The notes beneath the pieces were generated by a model. It was not told the DNA's origin. It did no database searches and saw only the letters and a list, made by a program, of their open reading frames with translations. This document shows positions 35,548-45,711 of a stretch of 61,623 nt of DNA, in pieces. How positions within the stretch are numbered: the first letter of the stretch is position 1; every line of letters begins with the position of its first letter. The stretch covers positions 1-61,623 of the forward strand of contig JAIOJV010000116.1 in NCBI GenBank assembly GCA_019911805.1. The letters run 5' to 3'. Position numbers and translations under genes: made by a program. Source of the DNA: Gammaproteobacteria bacterium. GTDB taxonomy: Bacteria; Pseudomonadota; Gammaproteobacteria; Thiohalobacterales; Thiohalobacteraceae.

Positions 35548-36137
35548 ACAGCAACACCAAGAACGTACTTGCGAAATATCGCATTTTGCCTCTCGATAGC
35601 AGCTGTGTCACAGGGGAAACCCGTCAGCAACTGCTCAACGAGCTCTGCTGGTTCGCCAGTGGTCGAAAACCCTATACCTTCCCATGCCCTCATGCTGGCA
35701 GGAGCCATCTCTTGAACTTGGCTCTCAAGAGCGGTGAGGTAAAAAAAGTAATTGCTCGTGTTGTTCGATGGCGGGACAACAACAAATGTGGCACCGCAGA
35801 ATTTGCGTATAAACGCATTGCGTAACTTCTTGGAAGCAGCGGCATCCGCTGCGGACTGCGCGCATGCAGCAGCAGCCGGGTGAAGCCTTTTGCAATAGCG
35901 CCACATGCGACCAACGCAATAAGCCTGCGTAAACTTGTGGCTCCTACCTTCGCTGCCGGTGGCATGCTTGCTGAAAATTCTTGTACGGAACCCTTCGGTA
36001 GCTTTTGGTGTGCAACCAATATATCGAATTTGGCCAGAGTGATCCCATAGTGCGTACAACCCGAACTGCTCAGGCAAATCGGCCAGCGCTACTGGGGCCG
36101 ACCCAGTAAGTTGATTGAAGATATGACGACTATCCAA
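35544..36137 (-). CDS. GIY-YIG nuclease-like protein (cassette)
   Basis: A 197-aa protein. FGLYALWDHSGQIRYIGCT (about 25-43) carries the GLY...RYIG variant of the GIY-YIG motif, and GFRTRIFSKHATG (49-61) supplies the downstream Arg and a His at the expected spacing. Homing, repair and restriction nucleases share this fold. The C-terminal ~80 residues are not recognised. The stop codon TAG at 35544 lies in the attC core. Confidence 0.65.
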   Translation of the reverse strand: MDSRHIFNQLTGSAPVALADLPEQFGLYALWDHSGQIRYIGCTPKATEGFRTRIFSKHATGSEGRSHKFTQAYCVGRMWRYCKRLHPAAAACAQSAADAAASKKLRNAFIRKFCGATFVVVPPSNNTSNYFFYLTALESQVQEMAPASMRAWEGIGFSTTGEPAELVEQLLTGFPCDTAAIERQNAIFRKYVLGVAV

Positions 36138-36152
36138 GAACTTTCCTTTGCT

Positions 36153-36234
36153 GTCTAACGACCAAGCTCAGCCGACGCGAAACCGCGCAGCGGTTGCGCG
36201 GTCGGATGGAGCGCCGTGTTAGCTTGCATTTTTT
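36153..36234 (-). other. attC recombination site (first of array 2)
   Basis: Cores GTCTAAC (36153-36159) and GTTAGCT (36228-36234), with longer arms around CGAAACCGCGCAGCGGTTGC. The minus-strand AGCTAAC is the exact complement of GTTAGCT at 36831-36837, which marks the start of this cassette and of the array. Confidence 0.9.
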
Positions 36235-36818
36235 GCTGCTCTCCCAAATGTTTCGCCAATTAGTTCGAAACCTGTCCACAGTAACAGTCCGGCGCCCGCC
36301 CCTACATACCAGGGCGATAAGCTAAATGCGCCGACAGCAGTAAAGAGTGTGGGGAGAATCGGCATCTTGAGAACGCCAGATGCGAGGTTAAGAAAAAACG
36401 TAAGCCCAGACAAACCTACACCAACCCAAAACAACCATTGATACTCAGAAAACCATCCAATACCGCCACACAAAGGCCCCGCAAGCGTTAAAAGGAATGC
36501 TGGATTTAAAAGAGGTGGCGCATACATTCCGGCCAAATGGTCTCTGACTATGGCAGGTCTTCTTGCCGTCGCACTCATAGCTTTGAACCAGCCAAAAAGC
36601 ATCGCTGCTTCGGATGCAATTTCCGAGGAAAATGTGGACGGATTTGCCTCGCCTTTTAGCAGAACAAGAATCTGATTCTGTTGTTCAGCCGCCCACTTCT
36701 TTTCGAGGTGCTCTACAAGCTGATGAGCGTCGCGAAGAACCAAGGCGCGGCCTTCGTCAGTTGCGGCATCCTTTAAGATGTCGTCGATAGCAGCCAAAAT
36801 GTAGTCACGTAGTTCCAT
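36219..36818 (-). CDS. cassette-encoded membrane protein
   Basis: A 199-aa protein: a soluble helical N-terminal ~100 residues and three or four membrane helices between about 105 and 190, ending in a short Lys/Arg tail. Family unknown. It is the first cassette after the shared 58-bp element, 15 bases from the core, so it would be the gene most exposed to any array promoter. Confidence 0.65.
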   Translation of the reverse strand: MELRDYILAAIDDILKDAATDEGRALVLRDAHQLVEHLEKKWAAEQQNQILVLLKGEANPSTFSSEIASEAAMLFGWFKAMSATARRPAIVRDHLAGMYAPPLLNPAFLLTLAGPLCGGIGWFSEYQWLFWVGVGLSGLTFFLNLASGVLKMPILPTLFTAVGAFSLSPWYVGAGAGLLLWTGFELIGETFGRAAKNAS

Positions 36819-36833
36819 AGTTCATGTGCAAGC

Positions 36834-36891
36834 TAACCACTATTGGAAAGCCTAAAAGCTCCGTTGTAAACGGAGTAATTGGGCCCCATAA
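36834..36891 (-). other. 58-bp element at the entry of cassette array 2
   Basis: Same element as 4530-4587: the CTCCGT-loop-ACGGAG hairpin followed by CTTTT on the minus strand, GGGCYCCATAA at its outer end and CCAAT..T..GTTA at the cassette junction. Here the gene upstream on the minus strand is the CigR-like lipoprotein, about 280 bases away, so a purely terminator role is less natural than after glmS. Confidence 0.75.
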
Positions 36892-37172
36892 TCTTTTTTG
36901 GTATAGGAGGATCAATACCTTACCCACCCGCAACGGAGCCTAAAACAAAAAGACAACGGAACTCAATTCTTTATATATATCCGGTCGTAGCTAGGTCATG
37001 TCATCGAAATAATCTACATTGTTCGGCCGCGCATGAACGCCTGCTTAGGGTCGGCTGCGAACATGATCAAACTCGATTAATTTCTCAGCAGCGCAGTCTG
37101 CCTATCGCCGGCAGGCGCCCTGGTCGCCCCGTCGATTTTCACTCGGAAGGTGGCATGGCCTTTCCCCGTCTT
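36892..37172. other. spacer without recognised gene
   Basis: Part of the gap between array 2 and the lipoprotein gene. The first half is AT-rich (TTTATATATATCC at about 36970) and the second half has ordinary composition. I see no coding frame with convincing codon use and no RNA gene. Confidence 0.4.
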
Positions 37173-37592
37173 CTACCGCCCGATATCGGTGATCACGTCC
37201 AGGATCACCCGGGTACGGTCGTCGACGAGTACGATGTCGGTGCCGATGCGCAGCCGCGAATAGCCTCTGGGCAGCGGGCTCAGTCGCATCTCGAGTTCGC
37301 GGTCCAGGCGCCGTGTCTCCAGGCCGGGCGGCAGGGTGCCTTTGCGGTGCAGTTGCTTGCGCAGGCCCGGTGGCAGCGTCTCGCGTTTGGCCAGGCCGGG
37401 TGGCAGGTTTCTGCGGTACCAGCGGTGGATCTCGTTGCGGTCGCGGTCATTGAACACCAGCGTCACGCGGCCGTGCTCGTCGCGGACAGTGACTGCGCCG
37501 CGCGTCGATGTCCCGCTGCCCGCACAGCCACCCAGCACCAGTGCGCCGGCCGTCAGCAGGCCGCCGATCATGAACCGTCTGCGTGTCAGCAT
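37173..37592 (-). CDS. CigR/RcnB-like lipoprotein
   Basis: The 139-aa protein begins MLTRRRFMIGGLLTAGALVL and then GGCAG, a lipoprotein signal with lipobox LGGC (Cys23). It contains three LPPGL repeats (about 63-92) and ends with RIGTDIVLVDDRTRVILDVI, the pattern of RcnB/CigR-type periplasmic proteins. Localisation is probably the periplasmic face of a membrane; the function of the family is poorly defined. Confidence 0.75.
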   Translation of the reverse strand: MLTRRRFMIGGLLTAGALVLGGCAGSGTSTRGAVTVRDEHGRVTLVFNDRDRNEIHRWYRRNLPPGLAKRETLPPGLRKQLHRKGTLPPGLETRRLDRELEMRLSPLPRGYSRLRIGTDIVLVDDRTRVILDVITDIGR

Positions 37593-37677
37593 ATTTCCCC
37601 CTTGGTGGGCGCCTCGTGTGTGAATCGGATATGACCCAAGCCTGAGCGGCCGCCGCTGAATGGGGCCTGAACCGCGC

Positions 37678-38418
37678 TCACTCCGCAGGCCGCGGCGCCG
37701 AGATCCGCGCCATGGTGTCTTCGATCCACTCCTCCGCCTGCCTGAGGATCTCTGCCGCCGAACGCCCCTGGCTTTGGATCGGCGGACCGATTACCACCTG
37801 GATCTCGCCCGGGCGCATCCGAAAGCCGCGCGCGGGCCAGTATTCTCCGGCGTTGTGTGCGACCGGCACGATGGCATGTCCGGTCCGCTCCGCCAGCACG
37901 GCGCCGCCGATGCGGTAGCGCCCCCGCGTCCCGGGCGCGACGCGCGTACCTTCCGGAAACACCACCACCCAGCGGCCGCTCTCCAGGCGTTGCCGGCCCT
38001 GGGTCACCAGCTGATCGACGGCCTTGCGCCCGGCCTTGCGGTCGATCCCGATGGCGCCGACCATCGCCAGGCCCCAGCCGAAGAACGGGATCCTGAGCAG
38101 TTCGCGCTTCAGCACCCACACCTGCGGCGGAAAGATCTCCTGCAGGGCGAGCGTCTCCCAGGTCGATTGATGCTTGCTGAAGATGATCGCCGTGTCCTTG
38201 GGAATGTTCTCGCGACCGCTGACACGGTATGTTAATCCGCAGCTGTACTTCAGCCACCACAGATTCAGCCGCGCCCAGCGTGTGGCCACCGCATAGCGCA
38301 CGTGGACGGGAAACGGAAAGCACAGCACGGTGGCCATGGCGAAGATCGGGATGGTGGTGAAGAACACGGCACCGAACAGTCCCGAGCGGACGACCTGCAG
38401 GGTGGACGAGGCGCTCAT
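37678..38418 (-). CDS. plsC: 1-acyl-sn-glycerol-3-phosphate acyltransferase (PlsC family)
   Basis: Second acylation in phospholipid synthesis. The 246-aa protein from ATG 38418 has an N-terminal membrane helix, the catalytic block KHQSTWE (a His-x4-Glu variant of HX4D, seen in many proteobacterial homologues), and VVFPEGTR. It overlaps the gmhB stop by four bases (ATGA), so translation is coupled. Confidence 0.93.
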   Translation of the reverse strand: MSASSTLQVVRSGLFGAVFFTTIPIFAMATVLCFPFPVHVRYAVATRWARLNLWWLKYSCGLTYRVSGRENIPKDTAIIFSKHQSTWETLALQEIFPPQVWVLKRELLRIPFFGWGLAMVGAIGIDRKAGRKAVDQLVTQGRQRLESGRWVVVFPEGTRVAPGTRGRYRIGGAVLAERTGHAIVPVAHNAGEYWPARGFRMRPGEIQVVIGPPIQSQGRSAAEILRQAEEWIEDTMARISAPRPAE

Positions 38419-38969
38419 GCCCCGGCCTGCTCGGCGAGCAGGGCATCGACCCCCGCGGCGAGGTCGGCGAACACCGGGGTAGTGCCGAACCCCTCGGCCT
38501 GTAGGCACTGTTGCGTCTGCGCGCCCTTGCCGGTGAGCACCAGGATCGGCTGCGCACCTACGCTGCGGGCGGCCTGCAGATCGCGCAGCGAGTCGCCGAT
38601 CGCGGGCACGTCTCGCAAGGAGACGTTCAGGCGCCGCGCGATGTCCTGCAGCAACCCGGCCTTGGGCTTGCGGCAGTCGCAGTCCTCATCAGGCCCGTGC
38701 GGACAGAAGAACACCGCATCGATCACGCCGCCGACGTCCGCGAGCGCGCGGTGCATCTTCTCGTGGATACGGCTGAGCATATCGGCGTCGAACAGGCCGC
38801 GTGCGAGCCCGGACTGATTGGTCGCCACCACGACCCGGTAATCGGCGCGGTTCAGCCGTGCGATCGCCTCCAGGCTGCCGGGAATGGGAATCCATTCGTC
38901 GGGTGATTTGATGTAGGCGTCGGAGTCTTCGTTGATGACGCCGTCGCGGTCGAGGATCACGAGTCGCAT
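38415..38969 (-). CDS. gmhB: D-glycero-beta-D-manno-heptose-1,7-bisphosphate 7-phosphatase
   Basis: HAD-family phosphatase of LPS heptose synthesis. The 184-aa protein has the nucleophile motif ILDRDGVIN (about 5-13), the NQSGLARG block and the zinc ligands in CPHGPDEDCDCRKP. It lies in the conserved glyS-gmhB-plsC neighbourhood. Confidence 0.95.
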   Translation of the reverse strand: MRLVILDRDGVINEDSDAYIKSPDEWIPIPGSLEAIARLNRADYRVVVATNQSGLARGLFDADMLSRIHEKMHRALADVGGVIDAVFFCPHGPDEDCDCRKPKAGLLQDIARRLNVSLRDVPAIGDSLRDLQAARSVGAQPILVLTGKGAQTQQCLQAEGFGTTPVFADLAAGVDALLAEQAGA

Positions 38970-38984
38970 ATGTTGAACGTCCGG

Positions 38985-39220
38985 GGAGCCTGTCGGACTT
39001 GAGACTGATCTACTGCGCCGGCAGGAGAGTAGCCCATTTTTTCGATCCTTTTATTCCGGGCATCCTGCCCTCCACCCTGCGGGCCGGCCTGGTGGCCGTT
39101 CCCCTTCGCTCCCGGCGAAGGGGTCGTCGAATAGCTACGGCTATTCTCCTCAAACGATCGAGAAAATGACCTTGCTCTCCCACCTTGCTCGCTACGATCG
39201 CTCAAGTCCGACAGGCTCCT
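38985..39220. repeat. palindromic MITE-like element, copy 2
   Basis: GGAGCCTGTCGGACTTGAG at the left and CTCAAGTCCGACAGGCTCCT at the right are almost perfect inverted repeats. Interior blocks match the dnaN-recF copy, but this one carries an extra segment of about 80 bases (39050-39130) with a CCCTTCGCTCCCGGCGAAGG hairpin. Between 39225 and 39350 follow degenerate CACGGAAGCACACGG words. No gene in the 385-base gap. Confidence 0.8.
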
Positions 39221-39354
39221 AGCCACGGGAAACACGGGCAGGATCGACGCTGAATGCCTGGCCCGGCCGGTGCCTCTGGCACAAACGGCCATGGAATCTA
39301 CCAGGGCACACGGTTTTGCTTCCGTGCCGTCTGTGTTTTCCGTGGCCAATGTTT

Positions 39355-39693
39355 TCAATCCATGTCGCGGAATTCGGAGACGCGGATACGCCCGTCGACC
39401 ATGCGCGACTCGCGCTTCATCAGCGTCTCCATCTTGTCCCAGAAGGCCTGTTTGAGATCGAAGTCCTGGGCGATGGCGGTACCGATCAGCAGGATGAACA
39501 GATCGGCGCACTCCTCGGCGAGCAGGGCCTTGCTTTTACCCTTGGTGACACAGGCTGAGATCTCGCCGAGTTCTTCGGTCATCAGCGCCACGCGGTAGGT
39601 CAGGTCCTCGCCGCCCGCATTTTTGAAATCGTGCTTGTCGTGGAAGGCCTGCACCGCCTTCAACATCGCCTGGTAGGAATCATGTTCATTCAT
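39355..39693 (-). CDS. MazG-like nucleotide pyrophosphohydrolase
   Basis: A 112-aa all-alpha protein with the EELGE (about 41-45) and EECADLFIL (about 60-68) motifs that bind Mg2+ in the MazG/dUTPase-like superfamily. A house-cleaning hydrolysis of non-canonical NTPs is likely. Separate from glyS by 127 bases. Confidence 0.8.
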   Translation of the reverse strand: MNEHDSYQAMLKAVQAFHDKHDFKNAGGEDLTYRVALMTEELGEISACVTKGKSKALLAEECADLFILLIGTAIAQDFDLKQAFWDKMETLMKRESRMVDGRIRVSEFRDMD

Positions 39694-39820
39694 CGCAGCA
39701 CTCCGGTGTGGGAGGCCCCGGCTCAGCCGGCCGGGTGGCCTCGCGGCGGTGCGGCACCACCTATGATGTTCTCAGCAACTCTACCTGGTGAGTGGTCGCT
39801 GCCATCCCCCGCATCGATCG

Positions 39821-41883
39821 CTACTGCAGCCGCGACAGGTCCGCCGCCCGCAGGAACAGCGACTGCAGCTGCTGCAGCAGTGCGAGCCGGTTGGCGCGCA
39901 GCGCGGCGTCCTCGGCCATCACCATGACGTGGTCGAAGAAACGGTCGATCGGTTCGCGCAGCGTCGCCAGGCGGCGCAGCCCCGCCGTGTAGTCGCCGCG
40001 ATCGAACGCCGCCTCGACCTCGCCGCGCAGTGCATCGAGCCCCGTGGCAAGATCGTGTTCCGCTGCCTCGACGAGCCGTTCGGGCGCGACCGTTGCCGGG
40101 ATCTTCTCCTCCGTCTTGCGCAGGATGTTGCCGATGCGCTTGTTGGCTGCGGCCAGGCTTTCCGCCTCGGGTAGTGCGCGGAATTCGGTGACCGCATGCA
40201 GGCGCGCGTGGAAATCCAGTGGCCGGGTCGGGCCCTGCGCGCGCACGGCATCGAACACGTCGGGTGCGATGCCGGCGTCGAGGTAATAGGCGTGCAGGCG
40301 ATCCATCATGAAGTCAAACACGCCATCGACCGCTGCAGCGGCCTTCAGTTCCGCGGGGAAACCGGCCGCGGCGTCCCGCAGCAGTTCGGCGAGATCGAGA
40401 TCGCGCCCGCCCTCGATGAGGATACGCAACACACCGAGCGCGGCGCGGCGCAGGGCAAAGGGATCCTTGTCGCCCGTCGGCGGCTGGCCGATGGCGAAGA
40501 TGCCGACCAGCGTATCGAGGCGATCGGCGATCGCCAGCGCCTGGCCGGTCGGGGCCTCGGGCAGCGCGTCGCCGGCGAAGCGCGGGCGGTATTGTTCGTC
40601 GATGGCCTGCGCGACCGCCTCGGGCTCACCGTCGTGCTGCGCGTAGTAGCGGCCCATCACGCCTTGCAGTTCGGGGAACTCGAACACCATTAGGGTGAGC
40701 AGATCGCACTTGGCGAGCATGGCGGCACGCTCCGCCAGCTGCGCATCGGCACCGAGCGCGGTCGCGATGTGCGCGGCGAGTCGCGCGACGCGCTTCTGTT
40801 TGTCGAGCAGGGTGCCGAGCCGGCTCTGGAACACCATGGTGCCGAGCCGGTCGATGCGTGCGTCCAGGCGCTGCTTGCGATCCTGATTCCAGAAGAAGGC
40901 CGCATCGGTCAGACGCGGGCGCACCACGCGTTCGTTGCCGGCCTTCACCTGTGCGGGGTCGCGGCTGACGATGTTGGCCACCGTGATGAAATGCGGCAGC
41001 AGCCGGCCGTGCGCGTCGACGACGGGGAAGTATTTCTGGTTGTCCTGCATGGTCGAGACCAGCGCCTCCGCGGGTACCTCGAGGAAGCGTGTCTCGAAGT
41101 CGCCGATCACCGCGACCGGCCACTCGACCAGCGCCGTGACCTCGTCGAGCAGCGCCGCGTCGATCAGGGCGCGCCCGCCGGCGGCGACGCCGGCCGCGGT
41201 CACCTGCTCGCGGATCGCCGCGCGGCGTGCGGCGAAGTCGGCCAGTACCCGGCCCTCGGTCTGCAGCAGCGGCGCATAGGCGGCCGGTTCACCAATATAG
41301 ATCGGTGCGGGGTGATGGAAACGGTGTCCCCGCGTCTCGCGGCCGCTCTTCACGCCGAGGATCTCGGCATCGATGACCGCGTCGCCGAACAGCAGCACGA
41401 CCCAGTGTACCGGCCGGACGAATTCCGCCGTACCGCTGCCCCAGCGCATGCGCTTCGGGATCGGCAGCTGGGCGAGTGCCTGCGTGACGATCGTCGGAAT
41501 GAGGTCGGCGGTGTTGTGCCCGCGTTCGATACCGCGATGGACCAGCCAGGCGCCCTTGTCCGTCTCCAGCTTCTCCAGTTGCTCGACGCCGACGCCGCAG
41601 GAGCGCGCGAAGCCCTGCGCACCCGGCGTGGGATTGCCCGCGGCGTCGAAGGCGGCCGCCAGCGCCGGCCCCCGGCGCAGCTGCTCGCGGTCGGCCTGGG
41701 TCGTCGCGACGGCCTCGATCCAGACCGCCAGCCGTCGCGGCGCGGCATAGCTGTGCACGTCGCCGAAGGCGAGTTTGGCCTGTTCGAGGCCCGTGCATAC
41801 GCCACCGGTGAAGGCCTGGCTCAGGCGTGCGAGCGCCTTGGGCGGCAGTTCCTCGGTGCCGATCTCGATCAGCAGGTCGCGGG

Positions 41884-41887
<4 letters not shown>
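39821..41887 (-). CDS. glyS: glycyl-tRNA synthetase beta subunit
   Basis: Anticodon- and tRNA-binding subunit of the tetrameric bacterial GlyRS. The 688-aa protein starts [20 protein letters not shown] at ATG 41887, overlapping the glyQ stop (ATGA), and ends in the C-terminal anticodon-binding region with [12 protein letters not shown]. Normal length. Confidence 0.98.
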
Positions 41888-42825
<938 letters not shown>

Positions 42826-42898
42826 GAATCAACTGCTTAAGCTCGAGAAGCCGGCAGTATAGCCGGTCGGGTGACGGGAGGTAAGCGGGTAGGGAGGA

Positions 42899-42926
42899 AG
42901 GGAGACAGATTTAGAATCTGTCTCCC
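42899..42926. terminator. hairpin between convergent-side spacers (GGAGACAGATT stem)
   Basis: GGGAGACAGATT, loop TAG, AATCTGTCTCCC: a perfect 12-bp stem 20 bases after the stop of the outer-membrane protein gene (minus strand). There is no U-tract, so it may act as an mRNA 3' stabiliser instead of an intrinsic terminator. Confidence 0.6.
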
Positions 42927-42945
42927 GGACCGGAACCACAGAGGG

Positions 42946-43458
42946 TCAGAACTGCAGGCCCACACCCACCGAAATCAGGCTGCTCTCGATCCTGGTATCG
43001 AAGACCTCATACTCGATGCGTGCGTGAAACTGATCCATGAAGCGGACGCGCGCGCCGATGCCGTACATCAGATCCTCGCCGTCGTAGCTGACGGTGTTGA
43101 TGTCCTGATCCCAGAAGAACACGCCGGCCTTGGCATAGAGGTTGAGGCTGTTACCTACCGGCAGGGCCGCGATGCCGGCGACCATAAAGCCCTCGGTCTC
43201 CAGGTCGACGCCGCCGTGGTTCATGTCGCCCAGATCGACCCAGCCGGCCTCGAAGCCGAAGTTCCTGGTCAGCATCATGCCGCCGTAGACCTTCCAGCCG
43301 AGGGCGGTATCGTCCATGGCCACGCGGGTGCCCGCGATGGTGGTGGAATCGTCTATGTCCGTCGAGCCGATGCCCACGCCGATGAAGCGATCCGCTGCCG
43401 GTGCAGCCGAGGACAGCAACAGTGCCGCCACGGCGACACCCCACGAAACTTTTTTCAT
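42946..43458 (-). CDS. outer-membrane beta-barrel protein (porin-family, OmpA-like barrel)
   Basis: The 170-aa protein has a signal peptide MKKVSWGVAVAALLLSSAAP with cleavage near APA-AD, alternating amphipathic strands, and a terminal GVGLQF with C-terminal Phe as recognised by the BAM machinery. An eight-stranded barrel of the small porin class is likely. Substrate or role unknown. GGAGGAGT lies before its ATG. Confidence 0.8.
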   Translation of the reverse strand: MKKVSWGVAVAALLLSSAAPAADRFIGVGIGSTDIDDSTTIAGTRVAMDDTALGWKVYGGMMLTRNFGFEAGWVDLGDMNHGGVDLETEGFMVAGIAALPVGNSLNLYAKAGVFFWDQDINTVSYDGEDLMYGIGARVRFMDQFHARIEYEVFDTRIESSLISVGVGLQF

Positions 43459-43759
43459 GACTCACTCCTCCATAGTTTTAGTATTTTCGGGTCTCATTGC
43501 GGCCCCTCCGCTCGCCGTTCTCATGTAACGGACAGGTCGGAAATGCAAGCCCCGATGGATGTTAGGCCGTGGCCCCGGGTCTGACAACCGGGCAGGTGAT
43601 GCTGGTGCGTCGCGCACCGGCGGTTGGGGCACCGGCGGTGGTGGTGTGGAATGTGCATGCAAGAATGTGCAGTGGAATCGCCTGCCGGTCCGGTTGCACG
43701 ACCGGACATCAAGCGGCCGCGGCGCAAGGCCGCTAAGCCTGCATCCACAGGAGGTTTGT
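43459..43759. promoter_or_regulatory. divergent intergenic region
   Basis: About 300 bases between two divergently transcribed genes. Ribosome-binding sites are clear at both ends (GGAGGAG for the barrel protein, AGGAGG at 43749-43754 for the plus-strand gene). No consensus -35/-10 pair stood out; promoters for both must be here. Confidence 0.4.
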
Positions 43760-44335
43760 ATGCGTCAGTTGATCCTGGAGCCCACATCCACCGCCCAGTG
43801 GCACGCCCTGGTCAGTGAGGCCGAGTCGGCCGCGAACCTGCAGCTCGACGAGACCCTGGAGAGCTACCTCGTCTTCCTGCTCATGCGCTTCATCGCCCGT
43901 CCCGACATCGCCGGTCGCGCCATGGCCATCGAGTATCTGCACGGGCTCAGCGAAAGCGGCCAGCTCCAGGAGGCCCAGCTGCGCGACGTCGGCGACCAGT
44001 GTCTGTTGTACTCGGGCCTGTATCCGCGACATGCCGAGCGCCGCCTGGTGCGGGTGTCCTATTACGTCGACCTCGGCCGCGGTGCCTATGGGACGCTGGC
44101 CGAGCGCCTGCGCCACGCCGGCGCGGAGGTCTATCAGCAGCTCTGCGAGGGCTTCGTGGCGCTGATGGATGTGCTGCAGGCAATGCGGCCACTGGACGGA
44201 CCGCCGCCGCTGGCGCCGTTGCAGAGCCTCGAACTGTGGGCCGACACGGGTAGTCCGGGCGCCCTGCGCGGGCTCCGCAGGGTCACCGACGCAACCCCGG
44301 TGAACACTCCGATCGATCCCGAAAAACCCCACTAG
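43760..44335 (+). CDS. conserved hypothetical protein
   Basis: A 191-aa, mostly helical soluble protein starting MRQLILEPTSTAQWHALVSE. ATG 43760 is 5 bases after a strong AGGAGG; the open frame to the left is not coding-like. LDETLESYLVFLLMRFIARP (about 24-43) looks like an amphipathic helical core. I recognise it only as a protein seen in related Gammaproteobacteria without known function. Confidence 0.75.
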   Translation: MRQLILEPTSTAQWHALVSEAESAANLQLDETLESYLVFLLMRFIARPDIAGRAMAIEYLHGLSESGQLQEAQLRDVGDQCLLYSGLYPRHAERRLVRVSYYVDLGRGAYGTLAERLRHAGAEVYQQLCEGFVALMDVLQAMRPLDGPPPLAPLQSLELWADTGSPGALRGLRRVTDATPVNTPIDPEKPH

Positions 44336-44431
44336 ATCAGCCGCTTCTGGTCGAGCACCTGGAGCGGCGGCGCCTGCCCTCGACGGCCGCTTTGGGCTAC
44401 ACTAGGGCCCTGTTTTTCCCAGGTGAGCGGC

Positions 44432-45475
44432 ATGACCGACAAACGCAAGGCAGTGGCGCTGATCTCCGGCGGCCTCGATTCCATGCTCGCGGCCAAGGTG
44501 ATGCTGGAGCAGGGCATCCACGTCGAGGGTATCAATTTCTTCACCGGCTTCTGTGTCGAGGGGCATACCCATGCCATCCGCCGTCAGGACGCCGCCAAAC
44601 CCAAGCGCAACAATGCCCTGTGGGTCGCCGAGCAGCTGGGTATCAAGCTGCACATCGTCGATGTCATCGAGGAGTACAAGGATGTCGTGCTCAATCCCAG
44701 GCACGGCTACGGTGCCCACCTCAATCCCTGCCTGGACTGCAAGATCTTCATGGTGGGCAAGGCGCTCGAATGGATCGATGCACACGGCTTCGATTTCATC
44801 ATCACCGGCGAGGTGATCGGCCAGCGCCCCATGTCGCAGCGCAAGGACACCATGCCCGTGGTGGCGCGCGAGTCCGGCGCCGAGGATCGTCTGCTGCGGC
44901 CGCTGTGCGCACAGAATCTGCCGCCGACGCTGCCGGAGCGCGAGGGCTGGATCGACCGTGGGCAGCTGTACGGGTTCAGCGGCCGCTCGCGCAAGCCGCA
45001 GATGGCGCTGGCCGCGCAGTTCGGCTTCACCGAGTATGCACAGCCGGCCGGGGGTTGCTGCTTTCTCACCGACGAGCAGTATGCAGTGAAGCTCACCGAT
45101 CTGTGGGCCGCCCGCGGCGAACGCCGCTACGAGCTGGACGACATCATGCTGCTGAAGGTCGGCCGTCATCTGCGGCCACGCCCCAACTTCAAACTCATCA
45201 TCGGGCGTGAAGAGGGCGAAAATCATTTCCTCGAAGGCTATCGCAAGCAGTTCGTACACCTGCACACCGTGGACTTCGAAGGCCCGCTGGCGCTGGTCGA
45301 CGGCCAGGCGGACGCCGCCGATCTGGAGCTCGCCGCGCGGCTGGTGTGTCGCTACGGCAAGGGCCGCGATGCCGAGCAGGTGCGGGTACGTATCACCGAT
45401 CTGCAGGGCGACAGCCGCATCGTCGCGGTCACGCCGCTGTCACCCGCCGACGTGCCGCAGGCCTGGTACGTATGA
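44432..45475 (+). CDS. PP-loop ATPase, ThiI/MnmA-like tRNA thiolation protein
   Basis: The 347-aa protein begins MTDKRKAVALISGGLDSMLA with the PP-loop SGGLDS for ATP-dependent adenylation. The segment HLNPCLDCKIFM provides a Cys pair for persulfide chemistry, and GGCCFLTDEQY follows. The C-terminal third resembles NFACT/DUF814-type RNA-binding regions. ATG 44432 follows AGGTGAG at 5 bases; a GTG at 44423 is possible. Overlaps tusA (ATGA), which suggests that TusA hands sulfur to it. The exact tRNA position modified is unknown. Confidence 0.75.
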   Translation: MTDKRKAVALISGGLDSMLAAKVMLEQGIHVEGINFFTGFCVEGHTHAIRRQDAAKPKRNNALWVAEQLGIKLHIVDVIEEYKDVVLNPRHGYGAHLNPCLDCKIFMVGKALEWIDAHGFDFIITGEVIGQRPMSQRKDTMPVVARESGAEDRLLRPLCAQNLPPTLPEREGWIDRGQLYGFSGRSRKPQMALAAQFGFTEYAQPAGGCCFLTDEQYAVKLTDLWAARGERRYELDDIMLLKVGRHLRPRPNFKLIIGREEGENHFLEGYRKQFVHLHTVDFEGPLALVDGQADAADLELAARLVCRYGKGRDAEQVRVRITDLQGDSRIVAVTPLSPADVPQAWYV

Positions 45476-45708
45476 GCGAGCACGAACTCGACGCTCGCAA
45501 TCTGTTGTGCCCGCTGCCGGTCATCCGTACCCAGGATGCCATCCGCCAACTCCAGCCCGGGGATCGCCTGCGCGTACACTGCACCGATCCCGGTGCCCTG
45601 CACGACATCCCGACCTGGTGCCGCATCCACGGCCATGGTGTAGGCGACATCGTGCAGCAGGGACGGGACATCACCATCACCGTTGAAGTCGCGGCCGGGG
45701 AGTCCTGA
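45472..45708 (+). CDS. TusA-family sulfurtransferase
   Basis: The 78-aa protein MSEHELDARNLLCPLPVIRT contains the CPxPxxx motif (Cys13-Pro-Leu-Pro) that carries a persulfide. Translationally coupled to the PP-loop gene by the ATGA overlap. Probably a dedicated sulfur carrier for that enzyme; canonical TusA works in mnm5s2U synthesis. Confidence 0.9.
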   Translation: MSEHELDARNLLCPLPVIRTQDAIRQLQPGDRLRVHCTDPGALHDIPTWCRIHGHGVGDIVQQGRDITITVEVAAGES

Positions 45709-45711
45709 GGC

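Noticed and set aside
36879-37634. 251-codon plus-strand frame through the array 2 border and lipoprotein gene
   Set aside because: It is antisense to the lipoprotein gene with its clear signal peptide, and its first part has no coding-like composition.
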